Shown piece by piece: positions 1 through 5,799 of a stretch of 5,799 nt of DNA. The stretch is taken from assembly GCA_013695175.1 (NCBI GenBank), contig JACDAZ010000452.1, positions 1 through 5,799 on the forward strand, written 5' to 3'. Source of the stretch: Flavisolibacter sp. Lineage in GTDB: Bacteria > Bacteroidota > Bacteroidia > Chitinophagales > Chitinophagaceae. The position numbers were made by a program, and so were the translations under genes. Under the pieces are notes generated by a model. The model made no database searches and was not told where the DNA came from. It saw only the letters and a program-made list of their open reading frames with translations. The number at the start of each line of letters is the position of its first letter. Position 1 is the first letter of the stretch.

Positions 1-62
1 ACATAAATAAAAACAGCAACCCACATAGCCCAATTCATACCGGAAGAAGTCAAATTATTCAT
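1..62 (-). CDS. N-terminus of a probable membrane protein, cut by the window edge
   Basis: Reading leftwards from an ATG at 62-60, the frame stays open to the window edge for 20 full codons. It begins MNNLTSSGMN and continues WAMWVAVFIY, which looks like a short polar N-terminus followed by the start of a transmembrane helix. An in-frame TAA at 89-87 lies shortly upstream, so the ATG at 62 is the first plausible start; a second in-frame ATG lies at 38-36. A promoter-like pair of boxes sits about 35-65 bases upstream. The gene is on the same strand as the response regulator and lies 106 bases downstream of it. Too little is visible to name a family, and an open frame this short can arise by chance; the hydrophobic composition and the promoter are the only support. 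Confidence 0.42.
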   Translation of the reverse strand, partial: MNNLTSSGMNWAMWVAVFIY

Positions 63-97
63 ATAGCAGCAGTAAGCAATAACAATTTAGTAAAGCT

Positions 98-126
98 GTA
101 AACTAAAATTCAGCTTAGCTTGTCAA
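98..126 (-). promoter_or_regulatory. Putative Bacteroidota-type promoter for the leftmost gene
   Basis: On the minus strand there is a TTGACA at 126-121, which contains the TTG expected of a -33 element. After the TTG come 18 bases and then TAGTTTAC at 105-98, close to the Bacteroidota -7 consensus TAnnTTTG. Transcription would start about 90 and give a leader of roughly 30 bases before the ATG at 62. The match is by eye and the region is AT-rich, so chance resemblance is possible. Confidence 0.3.
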
Positions 127-168
127 TGCATCTTATTTTGAGGCAAACATCAAAAAATATGGGGTGAA

Positions 169-906
169 CTAAAAGAAGGATAGGCGGGATAACACTTTTT
201 CGCGGTAGGTTTTACCAATAGGGATTCGTGTGTCTTTTATGACAATATCTGATTCTTCTATTGCGTCTATTTTATCAAGATTAATAATGTAGGAGCGGTG
301 TGTTCTTATAAACTTTGATGAAGGGAACTTTTCCTCAACCACTTTTAAGGAAGAATTCAAAAGATGTTTTCCTGCCTGCGTATAAATCATGGCATAAATA
401 TCATATGCCTCCACCCAAAGTATGTCACGCAACATTATTTTTTCTAAACGCTTATTATTTTTTATAAAAATTCCATCATCTATACTAAGGTTCTCCTGTA
501 ATAATGGAGAAACAGGTAAGTCAGGTTGCTTTTTTGCTGCATTATGTAATGTTATTTCAATGGTAGAATAAAGTGATTCCTTGTTTACCGGTTTTACAAG
601 GTATGCATAGGGTTCTGCCAACTTTGCCTTTTCAATAGTAGCTGTATCAGCCAGGGCAGTCAAAAAAACAAAAGGAATAGAGTGCTCTTCTTTTAATTTT
701 TTTGCTACATCAATGCCGGTCATTTCAGAGGAAAGGTCAATATCAAGTAAAATAATATCCGGCTTTAGAATTTTTAATTGGTTTAAAGCTTCTTCCCCGG
801 TATCATAAGAACCTATTACCTCAAAACCAAGGTCCTGAAGCGTGTATGTGATTTCTTTAGCGATGATCCAGTCATCTTCCACCAGTAAAACTTTAATTCC
901 AGCCAT
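169..906 (-). CDS. LytTR-family response regulator transcription factor
   Basis: This 245-residue protein is a two-component response regulator that should bind DNA when phosphorylated. Residues 3 to about 120 are a receiver domain: the acidic pair is D11/D12, the phosphoacceptor is D55 in the strand IILLDIDL, the switch threonine is T83 in FLTA, and the conserved lysine is K105 in LVKP. A linker of about 25 residues leads to a LytTR DNA-binding domain, about 145-243, recognisable from ILWVEAYDIYA, FIRTHRSYIINL and IPIGKTYREKV. The ATG at 906 is chosen because it starts directly before the first receiver strand (IKVLLVED); the leader before it is A-rich, with no Shine-Dalgarno site. It is transcribed divergently from the histidine kinase, which is its probable cognate partner. 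LytTR regulators are often paired with LytS-type kinases (His_kinase family), whereas the neighbour here has a HisKA core. Target genes cannot be deduced. The domain assignment is firm; the pairing is inferred from adjacency. Confidence 0.95.
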   Translation of the reverse strand: MAGIKVLLVEDDWIIAKEITYTLQDLGFEVIGSYDTGEEALNQLKILKPDIILLDIDLSSEMTGIDVAKKLKEEHSIPFVFLTALADTATIEKAKLAEPYAYLVKPVNKESLYSTIEITLHNAAKKQPDLPVSPLLQENLSIDDGIFIKNNKRLEKIMLRDILWVEAYDIYAMIYTQAGKHLLNSSLKVVEEKFPSSKFIRTHRSYIINLDKIDAIEESDIVIKDTRIPIGKTYREKVLSRLSFF

Positions 907-934
907 TTTTTTAGTTACAATGCAGTTTACCCAT

Positions 935-942
935 TAAATTTA
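935..942. promoter_or_regulatory. Possible shared -7 element in the divergent regulator/kinase promoter region
   Basis: TAAATTTA is a perfect 8-base palindrome that fits TAnnTTT(G/A) on both strands, so it could act as a -7 box in either direction. For the regulator it would leave a leader of roughly 20 bases. For the kinase the transcript would start just before the signal-peptide codons that begin after 945. No convincing -33 TTG is found at the expected distance on either strand, so this is weak. Confidence 0.2.
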
Positions 943-954
943 TAAAAACCTAAC

Positions 955-1005
955 ATTCTGCATAAGAGATTTATAAAAAAGTGGCTGATTGTTTTCCATT
1001 TATTA
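955..1005 (+). other. Upstream extension of the histidine kinase frame encoding its signal peptide, without an ATG
   Basis: The kinase frame is open upstream of the GTG at 1006 back to a TAA at 943-945. The codons from 958 read LHKRFIKKWLIVFHLLV and then join AITFSYGQ of the kinase. This is a textbook signal peptide: a basic n-region (HKRFIKKW), a hydrophobic core (LIVFHLLVAITF) and a polar SYGQ cleavage region. No ATG, GTG or TTG occurs in this extension. The only start-like codons are ATT at 955, CTG at 958, ATA at 973 and CTG at 985. Translation therefore either begins at one of these rare codons, or the start codon has been lost or misread in this sequence. The coding character is clear; the exact start is not. 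Confidence 0.6.
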
Positions 1006-3084
1006 GTGGCTATAACCTTTAGCTATGGACAAACTGCTTTTAGTATCATAAAGGATGAAGAAACTGTAGTGCTGCCACAGGAAAAGCTTAAATGGTTCCC
1101 GGATTCAATTTCAGCATTTAATAATCAAATTAATATTCGTTCTCATATAAATCTTTCAACTAAAGATCATCATTGGAGCCGTTTTACATTAGTAAATAAT
1201 ACAGATTCCGATAAAGAATATTTTTTACAAATACCTAAAACCGGTTTTATTCACTGCTGGGTCAAAAGAGCAAGTGATCCCACATGGGAATATTATACAT
1301 CAGGAAGTTTATTGCCTTTACAGCAGCGATCACTGGCATCCAACAGTAATGGAATTAAAGTTGTTTTATTAAAAGAAGACTTTACAGATATTGTATTGCA
1401 GCTGCAGCCTGTTTTTAGTATTTACAGGCAAGATAAATATGAATTAAAAGTTCAGCGTTTAGCCCATTTTGAAAGACAAGATAGCAGGCGTCTCTTATGG
1501 CAGGGAATCTTTCTTGGGATCATTTTAGTTATGACGCTTTATAACCTTATCCTGTTTTTTGCAGTAAAGGATGTAAGCTATTTTTATTTTGTTTTAAGTC
1601 TTGTAGGTATAGGATTATATTTTTCATTTTATTATGGAATAGGAATAGAATATTTATGGCCAAATGCACCTTTATGGGATACATATTGTTATACATTTAT
1701 AGTTCCTTTTAGCGGGCTTGCCAGGATATTATTTACAAAAACCTACCTGCATTCACAAAAATTATTACCAGGCATAGATCGTGTATTGAATGTATTAGGA
1801 GTGATTTGTGTTTTATGCATCTCATTTGGCTTTATCAGCTATATTTTGCAAATTGATATTTTACGGTCATACATTACTGTTGTTGGTGTATTAGGTACAT
1901 CAGTCATGATCATGATGCTGGTTTCAGGCACTGTTGCTTATTACAAAGAAAATTATAAACCGGCTCAGTATTTTATTTATGCAAATGCTTTATTAGTAGT
2001 AGGAGGCATCTTGTTTATATTCAGGGAAATGGGCTATTTTCCTGATAACTTTTATACCCGCTATTTTGTACAGGTAGCTACACTCATACAGGTTATTATG
2101 TTTGCATTAGGTTTGGCCAGCCGTTTAAATGAAACGCGTTTTCAACTGGCAGAAGAAATTGTTGCCAAAGAAAGACTAGCCTTGCAAAATGAAAAAGAGA
2201 AGAAGCAATTAATAGAACAACAAAAAACTGAATTAGAAAGCAGGGTACACCAGCAAACGCTTGACCTGAAACAACAAAATGCACAGCTGGAGTCCACTAT
2301 TAACCAATTAAAGCATTCTGAAATAAAACTCACCCAGCTTAACCAACTAAAAGACAAGTTTTTCTCTATCATATCTCATGACCTGCGCAACCCGCTGGCT
2401 ACCATGCAATCTACTTTAAAGCTTATTACAGAACATCATAATAAATTAAATGAAGAAGAAAAACAAAAACTGGTTATTGAAGCACAGGCATCACTGGATA
2501 ATTTAAACCAGCTTTTATACAATCTTTTACAATGGTCGCAGTCGCAAATGAACCTGCTGGAATTTAAGCCTGAGAAAATTAAAATCAAATCAATAATTGA
2601 AGATGCTGTAAAAGTGTCGCACTTAAATGCGCACATGAAAAACATTAAAATTTTAGTGGCTGTAGATGAAACATCTTATGCTTATGCTGATAAGAATATG
2701 ATTGAATTTGTTGTTAGAAATTTGATCAGTAATGCTATTAAATTCAGCCATCGTAATCATGATGTTTATGTTACGGCCTTTAAAAAAAATAATATTATTA
2801 CCATTGAAGTAAAAGATTCCGGAATCGGGCTGAGTGAATCGAAAATGAAAAAACTGATAGATACAAATTCTACAATTACCAAACGTGGTACAGAAAAGGA
2901 AAAAGGATCAGGGTTAGGATTGCTAATCAGTAAAGAATTTATTGAAAAGAATAATGGGAAATTATCCATTCAAAGTGTAGCAGGCAAAGGATCGTGTTTT
3001 TCCTTTACCATACCTGAAGCTGATATACCGGATATGAAAAAAGAGGCAGCACTGATTAGCAGCAATACCTCTTCTTTATCATAA
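1006..3084 (+). CDS. 7TMR-DISM sensor histidine kinase (HisKA/HATPase_c)
   Basis: This is an inner-membrane sensor kinase of 692 residues counted from the GTG at 1006; the real protein probably begins some 16-17 codons earlier. Residues about 10-150 form an exported sensory domain of the 7TMR-DISM extracellular 2 type, a β-rich fold thought to bind small ligands, possibly carbohydrate. Seven hydrophobic segments follow at about 164-185, 191-213, 226-246, 260-282, 288-310, 319-339 and 353-372. Residues 376-446 are a charged, Gln-rich coiled coil. HisKA follows with H458 in SIISHDLRNPL, then HATPase_c with the N-box RNLISNAIKF (N572, N576), the G1 motif DSGIGLS (604-610) and the G2 motif GSGLGL (634-639). 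All catalytic motifs are intact and there is no receiver domain, so the phosphate must pass to a separate regulator, most simply the divergent LytTR protein. The 3' end converges on ndk, with 7 bases between the stop codons. The family is certain; the ligand is unknown. Confidence 0.93.
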   Translation: MAITFSYGQTAFSIIKDEETVVLPQEKLKWFPDSISAFNNQINIRSHINLSTKDHHWSRFTLVNNTDSDKEYFLQIPKTGFIHCWVKRASDPTWEYYTSGSLLPLQQRSLASNSNGIKVVLLKEDFTDIVLQLQPVFSIYRQDKYELKVQRLAHFERQDSRRLLWQGIFLGIILVMTLYNLILFFAVKDVSYFYFVLSLVGIGLYFSFYYGIGIEYLWPNAPLWDTYCYTFIVPFSGLARILFTKTYLHSQKLLPGIDRVLNVLGVICVLCISFGFISYILQIDILRSYITVVGVLGTSVMIMMLVSGTVAYYKENYKPAQYFIYANALLVVGGILFIFREMGYFPDNFYTRYFVQVATLIQVIMFALGLASRLNETRFQLAEEIVAKERLALQNEKEKKQLIEQQKTELESRVHQQTLDLKQQNAQLESTINQLKHSEIKLTQLNQLKDKFFSIISHDLRNPLATMQSTLKLITEHHNKLNEEEKQKLVIEAQASLDNLNQLLYNLLQWSQSQMNLLEFKPEKIKIKSIIEDAVKVSHLNAHMKNIKILVAVDETSYAYADKNMIEFVVRNLISNAIKFSHRNHDVYVTAFKKNNIITIEVKDSGIGLSESKMKKLIDTNSTITKRGTEKEKGSGLGLLISKEFIEKNNGKLSIQSVAGKGSCFSFTIPEADIPDMKKEAALISSNTSSLS

Positions 3085-3091
3085 ACATTTT

Positions 3092-3508
3092 TTAATATTT
3101 TTCTAAACCAGAAAAGAAAAAGTCCCCTTCAATTCTGGCATTTTCATCACTGTCACTTCCGTGAACAGCATTTTCACCAACAGAAGTAGCAAACTCTTTG
3201 CGAATGGTACCTTCATCTGCTTTGGAAGGATCAGTAGCACCAATTAAGGTTCTGAAATCTGCAACTGCATTAGTTTTTTCTAGAATGGCAGCAATGATAA
3301 TACCGCTGCTCATAAATTGCACCAGCTCTCCGTAAAAAGGTCTTTCCTTATGTACTTCATAAAACTCACCAGCTTTTTCCTTTGTTAACCTGGTTTGTTT
3401 TAAAGCTACTATGCGAAATCCTGCTTTTATTATTTTGTCTAAAATTGCACCTGCATGACCATTCTTCATGGCGTCAGGTTTTATCATGGTAAATGTTCTG
3501 TTGCTCAT
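3092..3508 (-). CDS. ndk: Nucleoside diphosphate kinase
   Basis: Ndk (EC 2.7.4.6) moves the terminal phosphate of a nucleoside triphosphate, usually ATP, to other nucleoside diphosphates through a phosphohistidine, balancing cytoplasmic (d)NTP pools. From the ATG at 3508 the protein is 138 residues, normal for a bacterial Ndk. The family residues are all visible: K10 in TMIKPDAM, Y50, R86 and T92 in [11 protein letters not shown]103 in TIRKEF, N113, and the catalytic H116 in ENAVHGSDS. The frame can be extended by two codons to a TTG at 3514, but the ATG gives the usual [12 protein letters not shown] start and is preceded by an A-rich leader. A promoter-like -7 box lies about 20 bases upstream, and an inverted repeat separates ndk from the M16 gene before it, so ndk is probably its own transcription unit. 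A 6-bp AT-rich hairpin near the 3' end (about 3100-3117) might help end converging transcripts, but it is weak. Confidence 0.98.
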   Translation of the reverse strand: MSNRTFTMIKPDAMKNGHAGAILDKIIKAGFRIVALKQTRLTKEKAGEFYEVHKERPFYGELVQFMSSGIIIAAILEKTNAVADFRTLIGATDPSKADEGTIRKEFATSVGENAVHGSDSDENARIEGDFFFSGLEKY

Positions 3509-3526
3509 ATTCAATTTTTTCGGCCG

Positions 3527-3534
3527 CGAAGATA
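3527..3534 (-). promoter_or_regulatory. Putative -7 promoter element of ndk
   Basis: On the minus strand TATCTTCG differs at one position from the Bacteroidota -7 consensus TAnnTTTG. It lies 18 bases upstream of the ndk ATG, giving a leader of roughly 10-15 bases that includes a GC-rich CGGCCG followed by an A-run and the start codon. No clear TTG -33 element is seen at the usual distance, so the call rests on the -7 box and its position. Confidence 0.35.
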
Positions 3535-3564
3535 AGCAAGGTTTTATTTTAGCTACGATAAACT

Positions 3565-3585
3565 AAAATGAATGTTCTTCATTTT
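3565..3585 (-). terminator. Perfect 8-bp inverted repeat between the M16 gene and ndk, possible terminator
   Basis: AAAATGAA at 3565-3572 and TTCATTTT at 3578-3585 are perfect inverted repeats around a 5-base loop. The hairpin lies 25 bases beyond the stop codon of the complete M16 gene and about 30 bases upstream of the ndk -7 box, where a terminator would be expected. It is AT-rich, with two G-C pairs per stem. On the minus strand the following sequence is only moderately U-rich; on the plus strand the second arm runs into six T residues, although no plus-strand gene lies just upstream. Position supports a terminator; predicted strength does not. Confidence 0.3.
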
Positions 3586-3610
3586 TTCTATTGATTTTTA
3601 GATAAATACT

Positions 3611-5011
3611 TTAAAAAGTTTTAATGTTCTCATCTTTAATCTGAACTTCTGTGACTTTGCCATATTTCCCTGCTATTTTCCGGATGTCCTCTGCTTTACC
3701 TATCAAAACAAATTGCAGGTTGTTTTTAGGGAAATACGTTGAAACAATTTGTTTTGCCTTATTAACCGTTAATTCGTCTACATTTTTCTGGAAGTTATTG
3801 ATGAATGATTCATCAAATCCATACCAGAACATCTGTGTAAGTAATCCGGCTAACTGACCGGATGTTTCATACTTTGGAGGAAACTGACCTTTTACATAAT
3901 TTTTTGCTGATGTTAGCGTGTTTTCATCTAAACCAGTTTTATGTAGTTTATTAAAAACCTCCAATGCTTTATCCACAGCAGCTTCAGTATTTTTTGTTGC
4001 GGTGAATGTAGTTATCTGGAAACTACCTGCATTTTTTAAAGGGCTAAAGCTGCTTCTGGCACCATAAGTTAACCCGGTATTGACACGCAATTCATCATTT
4101 AACCACGATGTAAAACGACCACCTAAAACAGTATTGATCACTTCAATAGCTACAAAATCAGGATTGCTGCGGCTGATACCCGGACCACCAATATAAAATG
4201 TTGTTTCTTTTGCATCATCTTTATTCACCAATAATACCTGTGCAGCAGTAGGGGAGGTTACAGGTTTGTTTGCCACATTAGCTGGAGCAACTCCTTTGGA
4301 CCATTCACTAAATAAATTGCTGATTTTAGACTCCATGTCTTTTGTATTGAAATCCCCTGCAATAGCAATTGCAGAACCATTAGGAACATAATACGTTTTG
4401 TAAAACTTCTTTACATCATCCGTTTTCAGTTTAGAAACTGTAACAATTTTACCATAAACAGGATTAGCATACACATGATCACCATAAAGGAACTGGTTAT
4501 AAAAATCTCCAATTACATTTCGAGGACTTTCTTTTGCCTGCTCCAAACCTACAAGTGCTCTTTTCTTTTCTTTATCAAATTCTTCTGCATCAAAAACCGG
4601 ATTTAAAAGAACATCTTTAATAATGTTAAATACTTTATCCCTGTCCTTTGACGCAAATTTTGAATTAAGTCCTGCAAATTCTTTTGATGAATAAGTATTG
4701 AGTGTGGCACCGATAAAATCAAGTTCTTCTTCCATTTTTGTTTTGCTCATGCTCTTGGTTCCGTGCTTTAGCGCCACCGCAGTAAGAGATGCCAAACCAT
4801 TTTGCTGCCCGTCATAAATAGCACCGGCAGGAAAGATAGCAGATACATTGATCATGGGTACTTCTTTCTGTTCCATCAGGTACACAGTAAGCCCATTCTT
4901 TAAAACGAACTTTTCGTATGATGGAAGCTTAAATGCTGTTGATTGTGCTATTGTTGCCAGGTGAAAAACAACTGTTGCAAATAATAATGAGAAATATTTC
5001 AATGATTTCAT
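3611..5011 (-). CDS. M16-family peptidase, HxxEH-lacking subunit, exported
   Basis: This 466-residue protein has the M16 (insulinase/pitrilysin-like) two-domain layout: peptidase-like N-domain about 30-180 and M16 inactive-type C-domain about 190-375. The ATG at 5011 is preferred because it starts a clear signal peptide (MKSLKYFSLLFATVVFHLA, then TIAQS), pointing to the periplasm; a frame extending upstream to 5095 overlaps the preceding gene and adds no M16 sequence. The zinc site is absent: residues 72-85, GLASLTAVALKHGT, align with the active pattern GLAHxxEHxxxKGT but carry S75, A78 and V79 where His, Glu and His belong. The C-domain keeps the substrate-binding Arg/Tyr pair (R309 and Y316 in ELRVNTGLTYG). 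This combination is known for the non-catalytic partner in heterodimeric M16B peptidases. The ATG is 22 bases after the stop of the upstream M16 gene, on the same strand, so the two are almost certainly one operon. The family is firm; partnership is inferred. Confidence 0.93.
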   Translation of the reverse strand: MKSLKYFSLLFATVVFHLATIAQSTAFKLPSYEKFVLKNGLTVYLMEQKEVPMINVSAIFPAGAIYDGQQNGLASLTAVALKHGTKSMSKTKMEEELDFIGATLNTYSSKEFAGLNSKFASKDRDKVFNIIKDVLLNPVFDAEEFDKEKKRALVGLEQAKESPRNVIGDFYNQFLYGDHVYANPVYGKIVTVSKLKTDDVKKFYKTYYVPNGSAIAIAGDFNTKDMESKISNLFSEWSKGVAPANVANKPVTSPTAAQVLLVNKDDAKETTFYIGGPGISRSNPDFVAIEVINTVLGGRFTSWLNDELRVNTGLTYGARSSFSPLKNAGSFQITTFTATKNTEAAVDKALEVFNKLHKTGLDENTLTSAKNYVKGQFPPKYETSGQLAGLLTQMFWYGFDESFINNFQKNVDELTVNKAKQIVSTYFPKNNLQFVLIGKAEDIRKIAGKYGKVTEVQIKDENIKTF

Positions 5012-5033
5012 TTTTTGTTTTTTAATAATCAAA

Positions 5034-5799
5034 TTAATCTTCAACATTGGTTTGAAGTATACCCACAGTGCGATTACTTTTCCTGAAGTATTCATTTGCT
5101 ACTCGCTTTATATCATCAATAGTTACTTTATTATACTCAGCAGGAGCATCAAACATTTTTCGATAATCTCCAAAAAATACCTCGTAAGTGCCAATGTTAT
5201 TTGACTTGCCATTTATTGTTTCTACCTGGTTGTAAAACTCAATTAATTTCTGGTTTTTTACTTTTTGTAATTCATCTGCAGTAACACCTTCTTTTTTGAT
5301 TTTTTCTAGTTCTTCATAAACAGCATTTTCCAGATCAGGTGTTTTAACATCTTTGTTGCTCATTGCATAAATGGTAAAAAGTGTAGGATCAAAAGCTTCA
5401 CGATAGTCTGTAAATACTGCTGTTGCAAATTGTTTTTTATCTACAATAGATGAATATAAGCGGGATGATCTTCCGCTGGATAATATGGAACTTAATATAT
5501 CAAGCGCATAATAGTCGCTGTGTTTTGTTTCCGGTACATGATAAGCAATAGCCAGGTAAGGCGTGGCAACCTGTTTTTGTACAACAATTCTTCGTTCACC
5601 ATTTTGTGGTGATTCTTTAAGATGCACTGGCTTTGGTGCAGGTTGTGCAGGTATAGGTTCTAAATACTTTTCAGCCAGTTTTTTAACATCATTAAATTTT
5701 ATATTTCCCGACATAACTACAATAGCATTGTTGGGCGCATAGTAGGTACGGAAATAATATTCAAGATCCTGTATGCTCCAGTTTTTGATGTCTTCATCA
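5034..5799 (-). CDS. M16-family zinc peptidase, C-terminal part (5' end beyond window)
   Basis: The frame is open from the window edge to the TAA at 5036-5034, giving 254 residues of the C-terminal half of an M16 peptidase. An ATG at 5714 is internal: the codons before it continue the family pattern (NWSIQDLEYYFRTYYAPNNA, then IVVMSGNI), the usual end of the first M16 domain. The second domain follows (PYLAIAYHVPETKHSDYYAL, then DILSSILSSGRSSRLYSSIV). The position of the M16 Arg/Tyr pair, aligned through RLYSSIVDKKQFATAV, holds V and T instead (codons at 5444-5442 and 5423-5421). In heterodimeric M16B enzymes the subunit lacking Arg/Tyr is the zinc-binding one, so an intact HxxEH is expected in the missing N-terminal part; that is a prediction. 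It lies just upstream of, and is probably co-transcribed with, the 466-residue partner. It is most likely periplasmic, but no signal peptide is visible because the start is outside. Confidence 0.92.
   Translation of the reverse strand, partial: DEDIKNWSIQDLEYYFRTYYAPNNAIVVMSGNIKFNDVKKLAEKYLEPIPAQPAPKPVHLKESPQNGERRIVVQKQVATPYLAIAYHVPETKHSDYYALDILSSILSSGRSSRLYSSIVDKKQFATAVFTDYREAFDPTLFTIYAMSNKDVKTPDLENAVYEELEKIKKEGVTADELQKVKNQKLIEFYNQVETINGKSNNIGTYEVFFGDYRKMFDAPAEYNKVTIDDIKRVANEYFRKSNRTVGILQTNVED

Noticed and set aside
133..155. Inverted repeat TTTTGA/TCAAAA downstream of the response regulator as a terminator
   Set aside because: The stem is only 6 bp and A/T-dominated, with an 8-base loop and no U-run after the second arm on the minus strand, so nothing beyond chance supports termination.
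2096..2969. Several minus-strand open frames of 62-76 codons within the histidine kinase gene (2096-2284, 2142-2372, 2436-2645, 2766-2969)
   Set aside because: They lie wholly antisense to a well-supported coding region, encode Ser/Phe/Cys-rich peptides typical of the reverse of Bacteroidota coding DNA, and match no recognisable family.
3509..3514. TTG at 3514 as the ndk start
   Set aside because: It adds only two residues; the ATG at 3508 gives the normal family N-terminus and a conventional start codon.
3651..3857. Plus-strand open frame of 68 codons
   Set aside because: It is antisense to the C-terminal part of the 466-residue M16 protein, with no family motif and no promoter signal of its own.
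5012..5095. N-terminal extension of the complete M16 gene to an ATG at 5095
   Set aside because: The extra 28 residues would overlap the end of the upstream M16 gene and would bury the signal peptide that begins at the ATG at 5011.
5712..5714. ATG at 5714 as the start of the upstream M16 gene
   Set aside because: The same frame continues upstream to the window edge with clear M16 sequence ending FRTYYAPNNAIVV, so this methionine is internal and the gene is truncated by the window.
1..5799. CRISPR arrays, insertion sequences, tRNA or rRNA genes, phage or other mobile elements
   Set aside because: No repeat-spacer pattern, transposase motif, terminal repeats or RNA-gene sequence could be seen; gene content and codon style are uniform across the window.

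Overview
The window is AT-rich chromosomal DNA from a member of the Bacteroidota, most likely near the Chitinophagaceae. This is inferred from gene content and style: a 7TMR-DISM histidine kinase, a LytTR response regulator, a tandem M16 peptidase pair, signal peptides ending in a Gln-containing cleavage region, A-rich leaders in place of Shine-Dalgarno sites, and TAnnTTTG-like -7 promoter elements. No database search was possible, so the placement rests on recognition alone.

Layout from left to right. Bases 1-62 hold the first codons of a probable membrane protein on the minus strand, cut by the window edge. Bases 169-906 (minus) encode a LytTR response regulator. Bases 1006-3084 (plus) encode its divergent neighbour, a 7TMR-DISM sensor histidine kinase whose signal peptide is encoded upstream of the first ATG/GTG/TTG codon in its frame. 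Nucleoside diphosphate kinase (ndk, 3092-3508, minus) converges on the kinase with only 7 bases between the stop codons. Two M16-family peptidase genes follow on the minus strand: a complete 466-residue protein (3611-5011), preceded upstream by the C-terminal part of a second one (5034-5799) that runs off the right edge. No gene-free stretch exceeds about 110 bases.

How the genes work together. The regulator and kinase form a plausible two-component system: an outer sensory domain and seven membrane helices feed a HisKA/HATPase core, which would phosphorylate D55 of the regulator. The M16 genes look like the two halves of a heterodimeric periplasmic M16B peptidase. The complete protein has lost the zinc-binding HxxEH residues but keeps the Arg/Tyr pair. 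The truncated upstream protein has lost Arg/Tyr, and its HxxEH region lies outside the window. Ndk is a housekeeping enzyme with no evident functional link to either pair.

No previously undescribed system is evident. The points most worth checking are the start of the histidine kinase and the complementary loss of catalytic residues in the M16 pair.
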